From CAG-698 sp964385755 (GTDB taxonomy: Bacteria > Bacillota_I > Bacilli_A > ML615J-28 > CAG-698), in contig CAYLPZ010000004.1 of the NCBI GenBank assembly GCA_964385755.1, positions 1-64,000 on the forward strand: a stretch of 64,000 nucleotides of DNA. Reading direction: 5' to 3'. Of the stretch, positions 1-8,304 are shown one piece after another. The translations under genes and the position numbers were made by a program. The notes beneath the pieces are model-generated. The model made no database searches. It was given only the letters and a program-made list of their open reading frames with translations, and was not told the origin of the DNA. How positions within the stretch are numbered: position 1 is the stretch's first letter; every line of letters begins with the position of its first letter.

Positions 1-381
1 AACTTTTTCCTCTTTTAGAGTTTCACCATCTTTACCAACAAATTTAACAGTAAATTCCTTGATTACTACTTCTTTCTTAGTAACTTTAACAGTGATTTCT
101 ACTTTTAATTCTGATTTTTCTTTTAGAGATACAGTAATAGTAGCACTGCCTTCTTTTACTGCGTTAATAGTACCATTAGATACTGTAACAACATTTTGAT
201 CACTAGATTCCCATACTAGAGTCGCACCTTCAGAATATTCAGGTACAACAGTCTTGCTATCGCCTACCTCTAAAGCGATATTCTTATCAGCATCCTTGAT
301 TGACAATGTGTATTTTTCACCACACGAAATCATAAAGAAAGCTAAAAAGACAACAAAAAATAAAGAGATTATTTTTTTAAT
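1..381 (-). CDS. BIG2-domain lipoprotein, N-terminal part (runs off window)
   Basis: Partial gene; the 3' end lies beyond base 1. The frame is open for 127 codons. It gives a lipoprotein signal (KKIISLFFVVFLAFFMISCG, lipobox Cys), then a bacterial Ig-like group 2 domain (VWESSDQNVVTVSNG, then VKEGSATITV), then the start of a Listeria-Bacteroides repeat (FVGKDGETLKEEKV). It is therefore an exported, membrane-anchored surface protein of unknown ligand. No ATG, GTG or TTG lies at the start of the signal peptide. A strong Shine-Dalgarno (AGGGGG) sits 8-9 bases before an in-frame ATT at 381-379, so initiation at ATT is inferred. The only ATG in frame is inside the hydrophobic core and would destroy the signal. 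The family assignment is firm; the start codon is an inference. Confidence 0.85.
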   Translation of the reverse strand, partial: MKKIISLFFVVFLAFFMISCGEKYTLSIKDADKNIALEVGDSKTVVPEYSEGATLVWESSDQNVVTVSNGTINAVKEGSATITVSLKEKSELKVEITVKVTKKEVVIKEFTVKFVGKDGETLKEEKV

Positions 382-613
382 AGTTTTGTCCCCCTAATCA
401 TAGATTTTAAACAAGATATATGATAATTTCATAGAATATCTTGAATAATTATTAAAATTTTACTACTTTTTATATTTTTTTGCAAGCGTTATCATAATTA
501 TATCAATAAAATAGATTATTTTTTATCGATAAATTATTAAAAATATATATATTAATTAATAAAAATATAAAAATTGCTAATTGTATTTTTCCTACTATAA
601 ACATTGCTTTCAT

Positions 614-638
614 AAAAAAACCTGCTAATATTAGCAGG
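614..638 (-). terminator. Intrinsic terminator of traX-like gene
   Basis: The perfect palindrome CCTGCTAATATTAGCAGG (621-638) is followed, reading the minus strand, by a seven-T run. It lies 57 bases after the stop of the TraX-like gene. The rest of the 382-694 gap is AT-rich and shows nothing else I can name. Confidence 0.8.
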
Positions 639-694
639 ATTATTTCTAATTATTAAATCTTTCATTGCATCTTTGATAAAAAATGAGAAAAACA

Positions 695-1477
695 TTATTT
701 AAATAAGCTGGTTAAACCAAGGATTAACAAATGAAGAGGGTAATAAATATAAAAGAACCATTTCATTACTTTATTAACTTTTTCATTGTTACTCTTCTTA
801 CCATTATAGAAATACAATGGAATAATGGCAAGTATTACACCAAGCTGAAGAATTCCATAAAAAACATCAATTGATAAAGCATAAATAAGAGCATATAAAG
901 AAACATAAAACATCGACCATAATATTTGTTTTAAAGGTTTATCTTTATTCGTTGCAATAGATAATATTACTAAAGAAGCAATACAACTCCAATCAGCAGG
1001 AAATGCTAAAAGACATAATAACATAACTAATACTACTTTTATAAAGTTATTTAGTCTTTTTGATTCATCAACCATAATCATTAATAAACCTATAAAATAT
1101 GCCCATAACACACTAGTTTGGTTTAAGAATCTATTGATTCCGCTTCCCGTCGCAAAAGGAATTAAGCTTAAGAAACCATATTCTTTAAAAGCAATTGATT
1201 GTAGCATATAAGGTACATGAGAAATCAAAGCAAAAATAAATATTCTTAATAGATACTTTCTTCTATTTCTAGTATAGTAATATCCCTGCGCAATAAAATA
1301 AGCCATAATTGGAAAAGCAAGTCTACCAATAATATGCATTAATAATGGGATGATATCAGTAGGATAACCAGGAAAAATCAGCCAAGCAATATGATCAATA
1401 GTCATAGCAATAATAGCAATAATTTGCAAGTGTACTTTGTTTAATATTTTATTATTTGTTTCTTTTAATTCATTCAT
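695..1477 (-). CDS. TraX family membrane protein
   Basis: Polytopic membrane protein of about 260 residues matching the TraX family (acyl or acetyltransferase-like proteins named after F-pilin acetylation). Family signatures visible are the N-terminal IIAIIAMTIDHIAW, then RLAFPIMAYFIAQGYYYT and RIFIFALISHVPY, with about eight hydrophobic helices. No conjugation genes are near, so a role in pilin modification is unlikely here; the substrate is unknown. An in-frame GTG at 1486 is possible, but AAAGGTG is correctly spaced (6 bases) for the ATG at 1477, which I prefer. The gene is monocistronic and ends at the terminator at 614-638. Confidence 0.85.
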   Translation of the reverse strand: MNELKETNNKILNKVHLQIIAIIAMTIDHIAWLIFPGYPTDIIPLLMHIIGRLAFPIMAYFIAQGYYYTRNRRKYLLRIFIFALISHVPYMLQSIAFKEYGFLSLIPFATGSGINRFLNQTSVLWAYFIGLLMIMVDESKRLNNFIKVVLVMLLCLLAFPADWSCIASLVILSIATNKDKPLKQILWSMFYVSLYALIYALSIDVFYGILQLGVILAIIPLYFYNGKKSNNEKVNKVMKWFFYIYYPLHLLILGLTSLFK

Positions 1478-1592
1478 AATATTCACCTTTAAATACGTTT
1501 ATTATATCACAGCACTTAAATTATTGTATACACTATATATCTAAAATAATTTATAAATCATACTTAATTATTATAATAAGAAATAACTAAAT

Positions 1593-1626
1593 AAAAAGAG
1601 GACTACAGTTTAAGTCCTCTATTTTT
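1593..1626 (-). terminator. Intrinsic terminator after DUF3791 gene
   Basis: Stem GAGGACT (1598-1604) / AGTCCTC (1613-1619) with a T-tract on either strand. It lies just past the stop of the DUF3791 gene on the minus strand. Confidence 0.75.
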
Positions 1627-1639
1627 TATATCAAATAAA

Positions 1640-1855
1640 TTAAAGTTTCTTTTGTCGTGACTTTATATAATGTTCAATATCATTAACAATATATTTCGCT
1701 CCTGTTGTATGTAAAACTTCATAAAAGTCTTTTATATATTCAAAGACTGAATACTTATCAAACAAAGTAGCCACTTCCTTGCCTGTGAGTTCTTTTTGAT
1801 TTTTATATTCTTCTACACAAAAAACCATAAAAGATAATTCATAGATATGTTTCAT
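1640..1855 (-). CDS. DUF3791 domain protein
   Basis: A 71-residue protein matching the small DUF3791 family (FCVEEYKNQKELTGKEVATL, then YEVLHTTGAKYIVNDIEHYI). Members are short, soluble and often sit beside a DUF3990 partner in toxin-antitoxin-like pairs. No DUF3990 gene is adjacent, so this copy looks orphaned. The biochemical function is unknown. It has its own terminator and no close upstream neighbour in the same operon. Confidence 0.8.
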   Translation of the reverse strand: MKHIYELSFMVFCVEEYKNQKELTGKEVATLFDKYSVFEYIKDFYEVLHTTGAKYIVNDIEHYIKSRQKKL

Positions 1856-1957
1856 AGTAAAATCTCAGGTCCTAATTTCAATTCTTAATTTAACTAAATT
1901 TAATATATTATTATTATATAAAGTAAAAGTAAAATCAACACATATTATTAAAATAAC

Positions 1958-1981
1958 AAAACCCGCCTCACTTGAGACGGG
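1958..1981 (-). terminator. Terminator of SPFH cassette 1
   Basis: GC-rich hairpin CCCGCCTCA / TGAGACGGG (one G-T pair) at 1962-1981 with an A-run on its left, which reads as a U-tract on the minus strand. It lies downstream of the four-gene operon 5426-2089. Confidence 0.75.
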
Positions 1982-2088
1982 ACATAACTATTAAATATCT
2001 TTAATAGCATTTATATCTTTTTATTGTTATTTTTATTCAATTATTTTACCAAATTTTATCAATATTTAGATTTGTCAAATAGTTTTAA

Positions 2089-2808
2089 CTATTTTGACAT
2101 TTTTTTATTTCTTAATAAGTTTTTCATTCCCTTAACGCTATTGTTTGTTTCTTCATTACCAGTATATGCTAAGTTAATCTTGTCACCAGGAACAATAATA
2201 ACAAATGATTCAGTTTCAATTTCTTCACTTTTACCCATTATATTATTCTTAACTTCTGTTGAATTAACTGTTGTAGAAATTGAAGTAATATCTTGATAGA
2301 AATACTCTTGAGTAGATTCTTTTTTCTTATCTGGGTTTAATAAGTTTAAATCTCTAGTATAGAATAATACTTGATCCTCTGTGAAGAAAATATATGTATA
2401 TTCATAATGACTAGAACGATAAGAACCATCAGAAGCTTGACGATAATAGCCATCAAATTTAGGACCATAAATATAGAATGGTTTTACTTCTTTTAATTGT
2501 TCTTCAACTATTCCTAACTTACTCATAGCTTTGTTTTTTAAATCCATTTTTGTGAAAGAACTTGCATAGTATTTATCAAATTCCTTATACCAATTATTCA
2601 AACGATATTGATATGCATCTTCCCATTGAGCGATTAGTTTACCATTTTTTGCTTTCTTAATCATATAAATAATTAGTGATACCCACCAAAATAGAATTTT
2701 TATTAGAAAATTCTTAGGTAATTTTAATTTAATTTTGTTTGGTTTATCAGGTAAACCATAATTTCTTTGGAAATATTTGTCAATTGAAAATTCATTATTA
2801 TAAACCAT
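2089..2808 (-). CDS. Membrane-anchored protein of SPFH cassette 1, probable PH-like domain
   Basis: A 239-residue protein not assignable to a named family by eye. Residues ~33-50 form one hydrophobic segment (FLIKILFWWVSLIIYMI). A helical middle region (~60-105) follows. A beta-rich C-terminal half (YTYIFFTEDQVLFYTRDLNL, then YQDITSIST) resembles bacterial PH-like folds. It is the last gene of an operon with an SPFH/YdjI-like protein, a four-helix membrane protein and a zinc-ribbon protein, with 14 bases to its upstream neighbour. It is probably part of that membrane complex. The PH-like call is weak. Confidence 0.6.
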   Translation of the reverse strand: MVYNNEFSIDKYFQRNYGLPDKPNKIKLKLPKNFLIKILFWWVSLIIYMIKKAKNGKLIAQWEDAYQYRLNNWYKEFDKYYASSFTKMDLKNKAMSKLGIVEEQLKEVKPFYIYGPKFDGYYRQASDGSYRSSHYEYTYIFFTEDQVLFYTRDLNLLNPDKKKESTQEYFYQDITSISTTVNSTEVKNNIMGKSEEIETESFVIIVPGDKINLAYTGNEETNNSVKGMKNLLRNKKMSK

Positions 2809-2822
2809 GTCTTCCTCCCATT

Positions 2823-3428
2823 TTAAAACCCTGCAGGTTTATTCATTTTAATAATTTTATAAATTTCATTTTTCTCACCTTGTGAAACACCAAGGTAATT
2901 CGCCATTTGCAATAGTAGAGCATAGTTTTTTTCATAGCGTAATGATTTTAGAGTATAATAATCATAAATCAATAAAGCCTGCAAGTAATAATACTCTCCT
3001 TTTGTTTCTAGCGCTAGTGCAAAATCTAAATATTGAATAATTTGGTCAACTAAAGAACGCAATTGTAAAAATGGTCTTTTACCATTAAGCAATGCTAAAC
3101 AATAATAAAAATATACATCTCCAGTAGTAACATTTTGATCGATTAGTTGTTTCAAAAAAGATTGAGCAACATTGTATGAACCATTAGATAAAGCTATTAA
3201 GCCTAAAGACATAATTATTTCATTACGATCATTTTGGTCACTTGCTTTACTTAAAGCCATTTGTAAATTAATCTTTTGAATTTCTTTTTGAACTGGAGTT
3301 AATTCATCAACTTCAACTATTTTCTTCATTACGACTGTTTTCTTACAATTTCTACACTTTTTACAATCTTCACCCTCTTGGAAAATTGTTTCACTATTAC
3401 AATTATAACATTTGATTACTGTTGACAT
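2823..3428 (-). CDS. Zinc-ribbon protein with helical (TPR-like) repeats
   Basis: A 201-residue soluble protein. An N-terminal zinc ribbon has cysteines at 8, 11, 23 and 26 (CYNC, then CKKCRNC). An all-helical body reads like tetratricopeptide-type repeats (IALSNGSYNVAQSFLKQLID, DVYFYYCLALLNGKR, YYYLQALLIYDYYTL). The same combination, much enlarged, occurs at 30965-32458 in the second SPFH cassette. A scaffold or adaptor role in a membrane complex is inferred from the architecture; no enzyme motif is visible. It sits 4 bases after the membrane-protein gene upstream. Confidence 0.65.
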   Translation of the reverse strand: MSTVIKCYNCNSETIFQEGEDCKKCRNCKKTVVMKKIVEVDELTPVQKEIQKINLQMALSKASDQNDRNEIIMSLGLIALSNGSYNVAQSFLKQLIDQNVTTGDVYFYYCLALLNGKRPFLQLRSLVDQIIQYLDFALALETKGEYYYLQALLIYDYYTLKSLRYEKNYALLLQMANYLGVSQGEKNEIYKIIKMNKPAGF

Positions 3429-3432
3429 TTAT

Positions 3433-4101
3433 TTACCTCTTTAATAATAAAATTGTTTGATTTCTTTCCTTAAGTAATGTACTTAGTCTTTTGATTTGTA
3501 TTAATTGAATCTCAGAATCTGCATACTTAATTTCTTCGATTAATGCAAGTATTTCCTCTTCAATTGGTTGAACTTCAGGAACAGAATTATAATCACTATA
3601 TTGTACTTCACTAATTATCTTATCTAATTGTTTTTGTACTTCTAAGTTACTTGATGAATTCTTAATAGTTGTTAACTTAACTCTTACCAAATTTAAATAG
3701 TTAACTTTTGCTTTTTGCACACTTATGTTTTTATTTATTTGTGTTTTAGGAACTGAGAAAGAAATCATTAGGATAATCATTACTACTAAAATTAATATTT
3801 GTATTAAGAATACATATTTTAGTGTCATATTTGTATACATGAGAATAGTACCTAAAACTAATTCGATTAACGCATAAATAATAACGTATCTAAAGTACAC
3901 AAAATTGAATGCTAAGGAATCTTCCTGTGCACCTTTTCTAAAAATTAACACTAAGCCTAAAAGAAATGGTAATAATACAAAGCAGTAATTAACCCAAAAA
4001 CATGGAGTAAAAGTTTTTGTGAAAATAAATATTACAAAAGAATATAATCCTGCAATTAATAATAAAATAATGCTAAGTAATTGTTTAGAGTTTAATTTCA
4101 T
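3433..4101 (-). CDS. Four-helix membrane protein with cytoplasmic helical tail (cassette 1)
   Basis: A 222-residue protein with about four transmembrane helices in residues 1-120 (e.g. LLSIILLLIAGLYSFVIFIF, VFLIQILILVVMIILMISF). A charged helical tail of ~100 residues follows. The tail (KQLDKIISEVQYSDYNS, then IEEEILALIEEIKYADSE) aligns by eye with the tail of the protein at 33077-33787 (ISKLYEKIKYCDPIS, then IENEILSKIGDLKDLVSD). In both loci this gene directly follows an SPFH gene. Likely role: membrane partner of the SPFH protein, as YdjG/YdjH are for YdjI in B. subtilis. This is an inference from gene order, not from close sequence identity. Confidence 0.65.
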   Translation of the reverse strand: MKLNSKQLLSIILLLIAGLYSFVIFIFTKTFTPCFWVNYCFVLLPFLLGLVLIFRKGAQEDSLAFNFVYFRYVIIYALIELVLGTILMYTNMTLKYVFLIQILILVVMIILMISFSVPKTQINKNISVQKAKVNYLNLVRVKLTTIKNSSSNLEVQKQLDKIISEVQYSDYNSVPEVQPIEEEILALIEEIKYADSEIQLIQIKRLSTLLKERNQTILLLKR

Positions 4102-4115
4102 GCTATCACACTTTC

Positions 4116-5426
4116 TTAGTTTTCACATTTATTACCACAATTACCACAGAATTTAGCTCCAAGAGGTAACTGTGTACCGCAGTTACTACAAAATGCTTGA
4201 GTTTGTAATTTTTGACCACAATTATTACAGAATTTAGATGTTGATGGATTTTGCGTACCACAATTTTGACAAATTAATGAAGTTGTAGGTGCTTGATTAG
4301 GCTGTTGATTTTGAAATGGTTGTTGATTTTGTGGTTGCTGAGGATTATTTATTCCAGCAAATGGACCTTGTCCAAATGTGTTAGATGCAACTTGCCCCAT
4401 TGCTTGTCCAAATCCTTGTCCAAGTCCAACACCCATTCCAAGTCCCATACCTGCAGTCATCATATTAGTACCACCGACTTGTCCAGCACTTTCATTTGAT
4501 GCTGCTGCTTGAAGAACATCATATGCTCGCTCTTGTGAATAATAAGCACCTTTTTGATGCATTACTTCTGCTTCTGCCATACCTTTTGCGCGAAGAACAT
4601 CTGCTTCAGCAAACCCTTCATTACGCAAAGCTTCAGCACGGCCATAACTCTCATCAACAAGACGTCGTTTTTCCATTTCAGACTTCATGCGATTTTCTCG
4701 CCATGTCTTATCCATTTCTTGTACTTTCTTGTAATCTTCATCATGAAGTTTTAAACTAGCGACAGAGAATGTATTTAACTTAAAACCATATTCTTCAAAT
4801 ACACTATCTTGAATTAGAAATTGTTTTATATCAGAAGATATTTGAAAAACATGTGAAGATAATTGAGAGAATAAAATATTATCTTTTTGAACAGCTTTAC
4901 CAATGATTGCAACAATTCTTTGAATAACTTCTGTAAAAATAAAATCATCAATATCTTCTGCATAGTAATTTTGTAATTGTCCAACTGTTTTACTTAGTAA
5001 CTTTAAACTATTTTCAACAACTAATGTATATTCGCCATTACCAGTGATTCTAAAAGTACTACCATAGTATTTTTCGGATTCGATCATTATTGGTTCTGGA
5101 GTTCCCCAATAACACTTAATAGGTTTTTCTTTATTTATGAAATACAAATAGCAGTTATATACATCTCTACTATCATAAGTTCTAGCTAAAAATTTCTTCA
5201 TGAAAGGATAATTATTTGTAGATAGTTCATATCTACCATTTGTAAACACTTCAGCATATCCTTCCTTCACGAAAATAGCTTCTTGGCCAGGTTTAACAAA
5301 TAAAATAGATGTCGGATAAAAGTTTTGAGTAGGAAACAAATATGCTACTTCATCATTAATAAAGTCATACTCTATAATCGCATTCTTTTCGTCATCTTTT
5401 AAATCTTTTTTTCTAAATATTGACAT
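4116..5426 (-). CDS. SPFH domain / double zinc-ribbon protein (YdjI-like)
   Basis: A 436-residue protein. The SPFH/prohibitin-like domain spans roughly 25-240. An Ala/Glu-rich helix (~245-300, SYGRAEALRNEGFAEADVLR) follows, typical of flotillin-like assemblies. A Gly/Gln/Pro-rich linker (~310-385) leads to two C-terminal zinc ribbons (CQNCG-CNNCG and CSNCG-CGNCG). This is the layout of B. subtilis YdjI, which helps recruit PspA to stressed membranes. No signal peptide, so it is probably a peripheral inner-leaflet protein. It is the first gene of a four-gene operon with a good ribosome site (AGGAG). A paralogue lies at 33793-35085. Confidence 0.85.
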   Translation of the reverse strand: MSIFRKKDLKDDEKNAIIEYDFINDEVAYLFPTQNFYPTSILFVKPGQEAIFVKEGYAEVFTNGRYELSTNNYPFMKKFLARTYDSRDVYNCYLYFINKEKPIKCYWGTPEPIMIESEKYYGSTFRITGNGEYTLVVENSLKLLSKTVGQLQNYYAEDIDDFIFTEVIQRIVAIIGKAVQKDNILFSQLSSHVFQISSDIKQFLIQDSVFEEYGFKLNTFSVASLKLHDEDYKKVQEMDKTWRENRMKSEMEKRRLVDESYGRAEALRNEGFAEADVLRAKGMAEAEVMHQKGAYYSQERAYDVLQAAASNESAGQVGGTNMMTAGMGLGMGVGLGQGFGQAMGQVASNTFGQGPFAGINNPQQPQNQQPFQNQQPNQAPTTSLICQNCGTQNPSTSKFCNNCGQKLQTQAFCSNCGTQLPLGAKFCGNCGNKCEN

Positions 5427-5810
5427 TTAAACTCCTCTCCTAAGTTGTATCAAAAATAGTTAATTAATTTTATTTTAATTATTCACAACTAATAATTTCT
5501 ATATACTTAGCTCTTTTAAAAATATAAAAATAATATCTTATTTTAATACACAATCCTAAAAGGTATACATTTATACATGTATAAAAAACTACAAAATACT
5601 CTTAAATAATTGCTTTTTTCACAAAAAAATGATATATTATTACTATAATTATATATTTATAAATTAAAAATAGCTCTCATTTTAATTGTAACTAAAATGA
5701 TTTTTCATTATTTCAATTAATTCTTATATTTTTAGCATTAATACTTAAAAATAAAAAGTCTTGAAACTTATACTTAGTTTCAGGACTTTATTTCTTTCTT
5801 ATTAAATTTA
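5427..5810. other. AT-rich intergenic region with one terminator
   Basis: 384 bases between the SPFH operon promoter side and the broken DUF4143 gene. A minus-strand terminator for the DUF4143 remnant is clear: stem AAAGTCTTGAAAC (5755-5767) / GTTTCAGGACTTT (5777-5789), with A-run 5753-5757. The cassette 1 promoter must lie here, but I cannot pick a -35/-10 pair with confidence. No coding potential seen. Confidence 0.6.
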
Positions 5811-6961
5811 TTATAAACAAAATGCCATATAATAAGGCAAATAAACTATATTTTCATCTACCTTAATATCACCATCATGTAGTACATACAGTGTTCCTAT
5901 TTTTTTAGTAAACATATTTTTAAATTTTAGTAATGATGAAATAGTATAGTTATTAGAAGATTTGACTTCGATAGGACACACTTTATTATTATGCATTATT
6001 AAGAAATCTATTTCCATAACAGTAGTTTTCAGGTTTTTATCAATTTTCTTATAATAATAAATATTATGGCCATTTGCTTTTAACAATTGTGACACAACAT
6101 TTTCAATAATCATTCCTTCATTAATGTGAAGTTTATCAAATAATATTGCTTCATATAATTCATTTTCCAAATAATCTTTATTCTTATAGGCAAGTGATAC
6201 AAGTAATCCAGTATCTCCCATGTAACATTTGAACGAAGGATCAGTTGTCGATAAATTGAACGCAACACTAGGATCACTAACATTTTTTGCAATATTAACT
6301 ATCATTGCTTCATTTAGCCATTTCACAGGTCCATTATATTCACGTCTTCTAGCTCCATCAATATGTGATAAGACAAATTGTTTATCATGTTTTGATAGTT
6401 CTGAAGGAATATGTAAAAAAATATTTTTAACATACATAGAATTTTCTTCTTTTTGAGTATCAATATCATTTTCATATAAATTCAAAATGTTTTGCTTAAT
6501 AAAATCTACTTTACCAAAATCTTTAGAATTCACGTATTCAACAACTGATTGAGGCATTCCTCCAACAAGAAGATATTCTCTAAAACTTTTCATTATATCC
6601 TTATTAATTTTTCCAAGAGGTTTTAAATTATTATAATGTTCTTTTATGATTTCTATAGTAAATTCACCATTCAAGGCCCACATAAACTCTTCAAAATCCA
6701 TTGGTAACACTTCTAAAGTATATTCTTCAGATGGTATTAAAATATCTTTGCTTTTTTTGTTATCGATGCAAGTGAACCTGTTTCAACGTAATCATATCTA
6801 TTATCTTCAAGTAATGTTTTTAAAGCTTGTCTTGCTTGAGGGAATAATTGAATCTCATCAAGTATTATTAATGATTTTCTTGCATATAATTTTGTTTTGT
6901 AAAATATCTGCAATTTATTGAAAAAATAATCTAAATCTCCATTTTTACAATTGCGATACAT
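5811..6961 (-). pseudogene. AAA ATPase with DUF4143 (AAA_14 type), truncated and frameshifted
   Basis: The two parts read as one protein. 6961-6737 carries Walker B (KSLIILDEIQLFPQARQALK) and sensor-like GSLASITKK. 6710-5811 carries the rest, including PMDFEEFMWAL and the C-terminal DUF4143 domain (MEIDFLIMHNNKVCPIEVKS). Family members are ~380-440 residues and begin with a Walker A lid domain. That domain is missing here because the coding region starts abruptly inside a 33-bp tandem repeat. A run of seven A (minus strand, near 6755) lacks one base; adding it gives ITKKSKDILIPSEEYTLEV and joins both parts. Such ATPases are often associated with transfer or toxin-like modules; function is unclear. 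This copy should be inactive. Confidence 0.85.
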
Positions 6962-7090
6962 TTTTAATAACTAATTTTCACAATTGCGATACATTTTTAA
7001 TAACTAATTTTCACAATTGCGATACATTTTTAATAACTAATTTTCACAATTGCGACAACTAATTTACTATATTTTTTCACAATTGCGATA
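6946..7090. repeat. 33-bp tandem repeat with near-palindromic core
   Basis: The core CACAATTGCGAT recurs at 6946 (first base changed), 6979, 7012, 7045 and 7078, spaced exactly 33 bp. The first three units are otherwise identical (core plus ACATTTTTAATAACTAATTTT); the fourth has diverged and the fifth is partial. On the minus strand the core reads TCGCAATTGTGA, an almost perfect 12-bp inverted repeat, so each unit resembles one operator site. The array replaces the 5' end of the DUF4143 gene, and the first unit encodes its first residues (MYRNC). Every frame through the unit meets a stop. Confidence 0.85.
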
Positions 7091-7133
7091 AAAAGAAATT
7101 AAATAATTAATTTAATATTACTATTTATTATAT

Positions 7134-7166
7134 AAAAAAGTATGAAACTTATAACTAGCTTCATAC
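7134..7166 (-). terminator. Terminator of acyltransferase gene
   Basis: Stem GTATGAA (7140-7146) / TTCATAC (7160-7166) followed on the minus strand by a six-T run, four bases after the stop codon. Confidence 0.75.
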
Positions 7167-7169
7167 CTT

Positions 7170-7874
7170 TTATTTTAATTCTTTCTTATTGAATTTCATT
7201 TCACCAAGCTCATTTGCGCGAACTCTAAACTTCTCAGCAACTTCTTCTCTTGAAAGATTCCATTTTTTGATTTCTGAGTATCTAATAGGATTATCAACAA
7301 CAATTATATTATTCTTTTTTTGATAATACATATTGTATATTAATAAATCATCTCCTCTAGCATAGCTCTTCTCCGCAAGCATCACGAAACCTGGAAAGTA
7401 TTTAGTTAAATGGTCAAAATAACCATTACTAGAATCTTCTGGAAATATCACAATACTTTCATTCTTATCTAATGTTTCGAAGCTTTGTTTAAAAGCATTA
7501 ACAAGTCTTATATCTTTATATGTTGATATCAACATAATACCTTTATAAAATAGAGTCATTAATGGAGTTGCGAATATAGAGATAAAAAATGCTAAGAACT
7601 TTGGTAAATGTTTCTTTTGATGAAAGTAAGTAGTTGAAAGATACTTGAAACGCTCTTTCATACCTTCATTCATCTCATGCGTGCCCCAAAACCTAAATAG
7701 TTTTGGAAAGTACATTTCTAGCGTTAATGGGCCGCTTGCACCAATATGATTACATAAGTATATTGATTTATCCTCTAATTTATCTCCCAATAAAATAAAC
7801 TTTGGTTTTCTTTTGAATATTTTAAATATTGATAAAATGAAATTCCACCATTTCTTTCTGTTAGTTCTTTTCAT
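7170..7874 (-). CDS. Lysophospholipid acyltransferase family protein
   Basis: A 234-residue PlsC-like acyltransferase. The acceptor-site motif is seen as CNHIGASGPL, an NHxxxx(D) block with Gly-Pro where the usual Asp stands. The FPEGTR-type block is FPEDSSNG. A membrane-embedded helix (~90-115, FLAFFISIFATPLMTLFYK) lies between them. The loss of the catalytic Asp makes ordinary 1-acylglycerol-3-phosphate acylation uncertain; it may use another lipid acceptor. AGGGGG is correctly spaced before ATG. It stands alone, and a more canonical plsC is at 43704-44534. Confidence 0.75.
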   Translation of the reverse strand: MKRTNRKKWWNFILSIFKIFKRKPKFILLGDKLEDKSIYLCNHIGASGPLTLEMYFPKLFRFWGTHEMNEGMKERFKYLSTTYFHQKKHLPKFLAFFISIFATPLMTLFYKGIMLISTYKDIRLVNAFKQSFETLDKNESIVIFPEDSSNGYFDHLTKYFPGFVMLAEKSYARGDDLLIYNMYYQKKNNIIVVDNPIRYSEIKKWNLSREEVAEKFRVRANELGEMKFNKKELK

Positions 7875-8059
7875 ATATCCCCCTAGATTGTAAAAATAAG
7901 TAGAATAAACGTCAATTTATTTTTTAAAGGTAAATGTGCAATTTTAGCATAACTGTTATTTACACTAATTAAAATGTTCAAATCTTTATTAGAGTCTGAA
8001 CATATATTTAGATCTAACAAAAATTTTTGTGATGTTACAACGATTCTTTAAAGAGGCTT

Positions 8060-8285
8060 TTTTAATAATTTACTAAAATCTAAATCTTTTTTTTATTGTT
8101 TACTCTTTAAAATCATATAGCAAAAAATCGTTGATTTTTGATTGTCCTTTTCAACAAACCAAATTTCATCTCTTCTTAGATCGCTTGAATCTAAACAAAT
8201 CAAGTTATGAGAGCTAAAAATTAATTATCCTTCTCCTATATTAATATTTTCATATACAAACATTTTAACAATATATCTTTGCAAT
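8060..8285 (-). pseudogene. C-terminal remnant of an AAA_15/OLD-like ATPase
   Basis: Minus-strand reading near 8215-8100 gives LIFSSHNLICLDSSDLRRDE, continuing IWFVEKDNQKS. This matches the conserved end of ATP-binding proteins of the AAA_15/AAA_21 group (QLIFTSHNxxLLD, then RRDQIWFVEK). The residue before LIF is a TAA stop where relatives have Gln. Downstream the frame shifts (KKDLDFSKLLKK appears in another frame). No upstream P-loop portion survives. It fills most of the 7875-8304 gap and shows that a defence-type ATPase once stood here. The ends are approximate. Confidence 0.6.
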
Positions 8286-8304
8286 AATGGATGAAATTTA
8301 AAAT

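Noticed and set aside
4293..4759. Plus-strand open frames opposite the SPFH gene
   Set aside because: Antisense of the repetitive Gln/Pro and Ala/Glu regions of the SPFH gene; codon composition artefact.
6946..7090. CRISPR-like array
   Set aside because: Whole 33-bp units are tandemly identical with no variable spacers.
7170..7874. Canonical plsC
   Set aside because: The NHxxxxD block lacks the Asp (GASGP follows NHI), so I call only the wider acyltransferase family.
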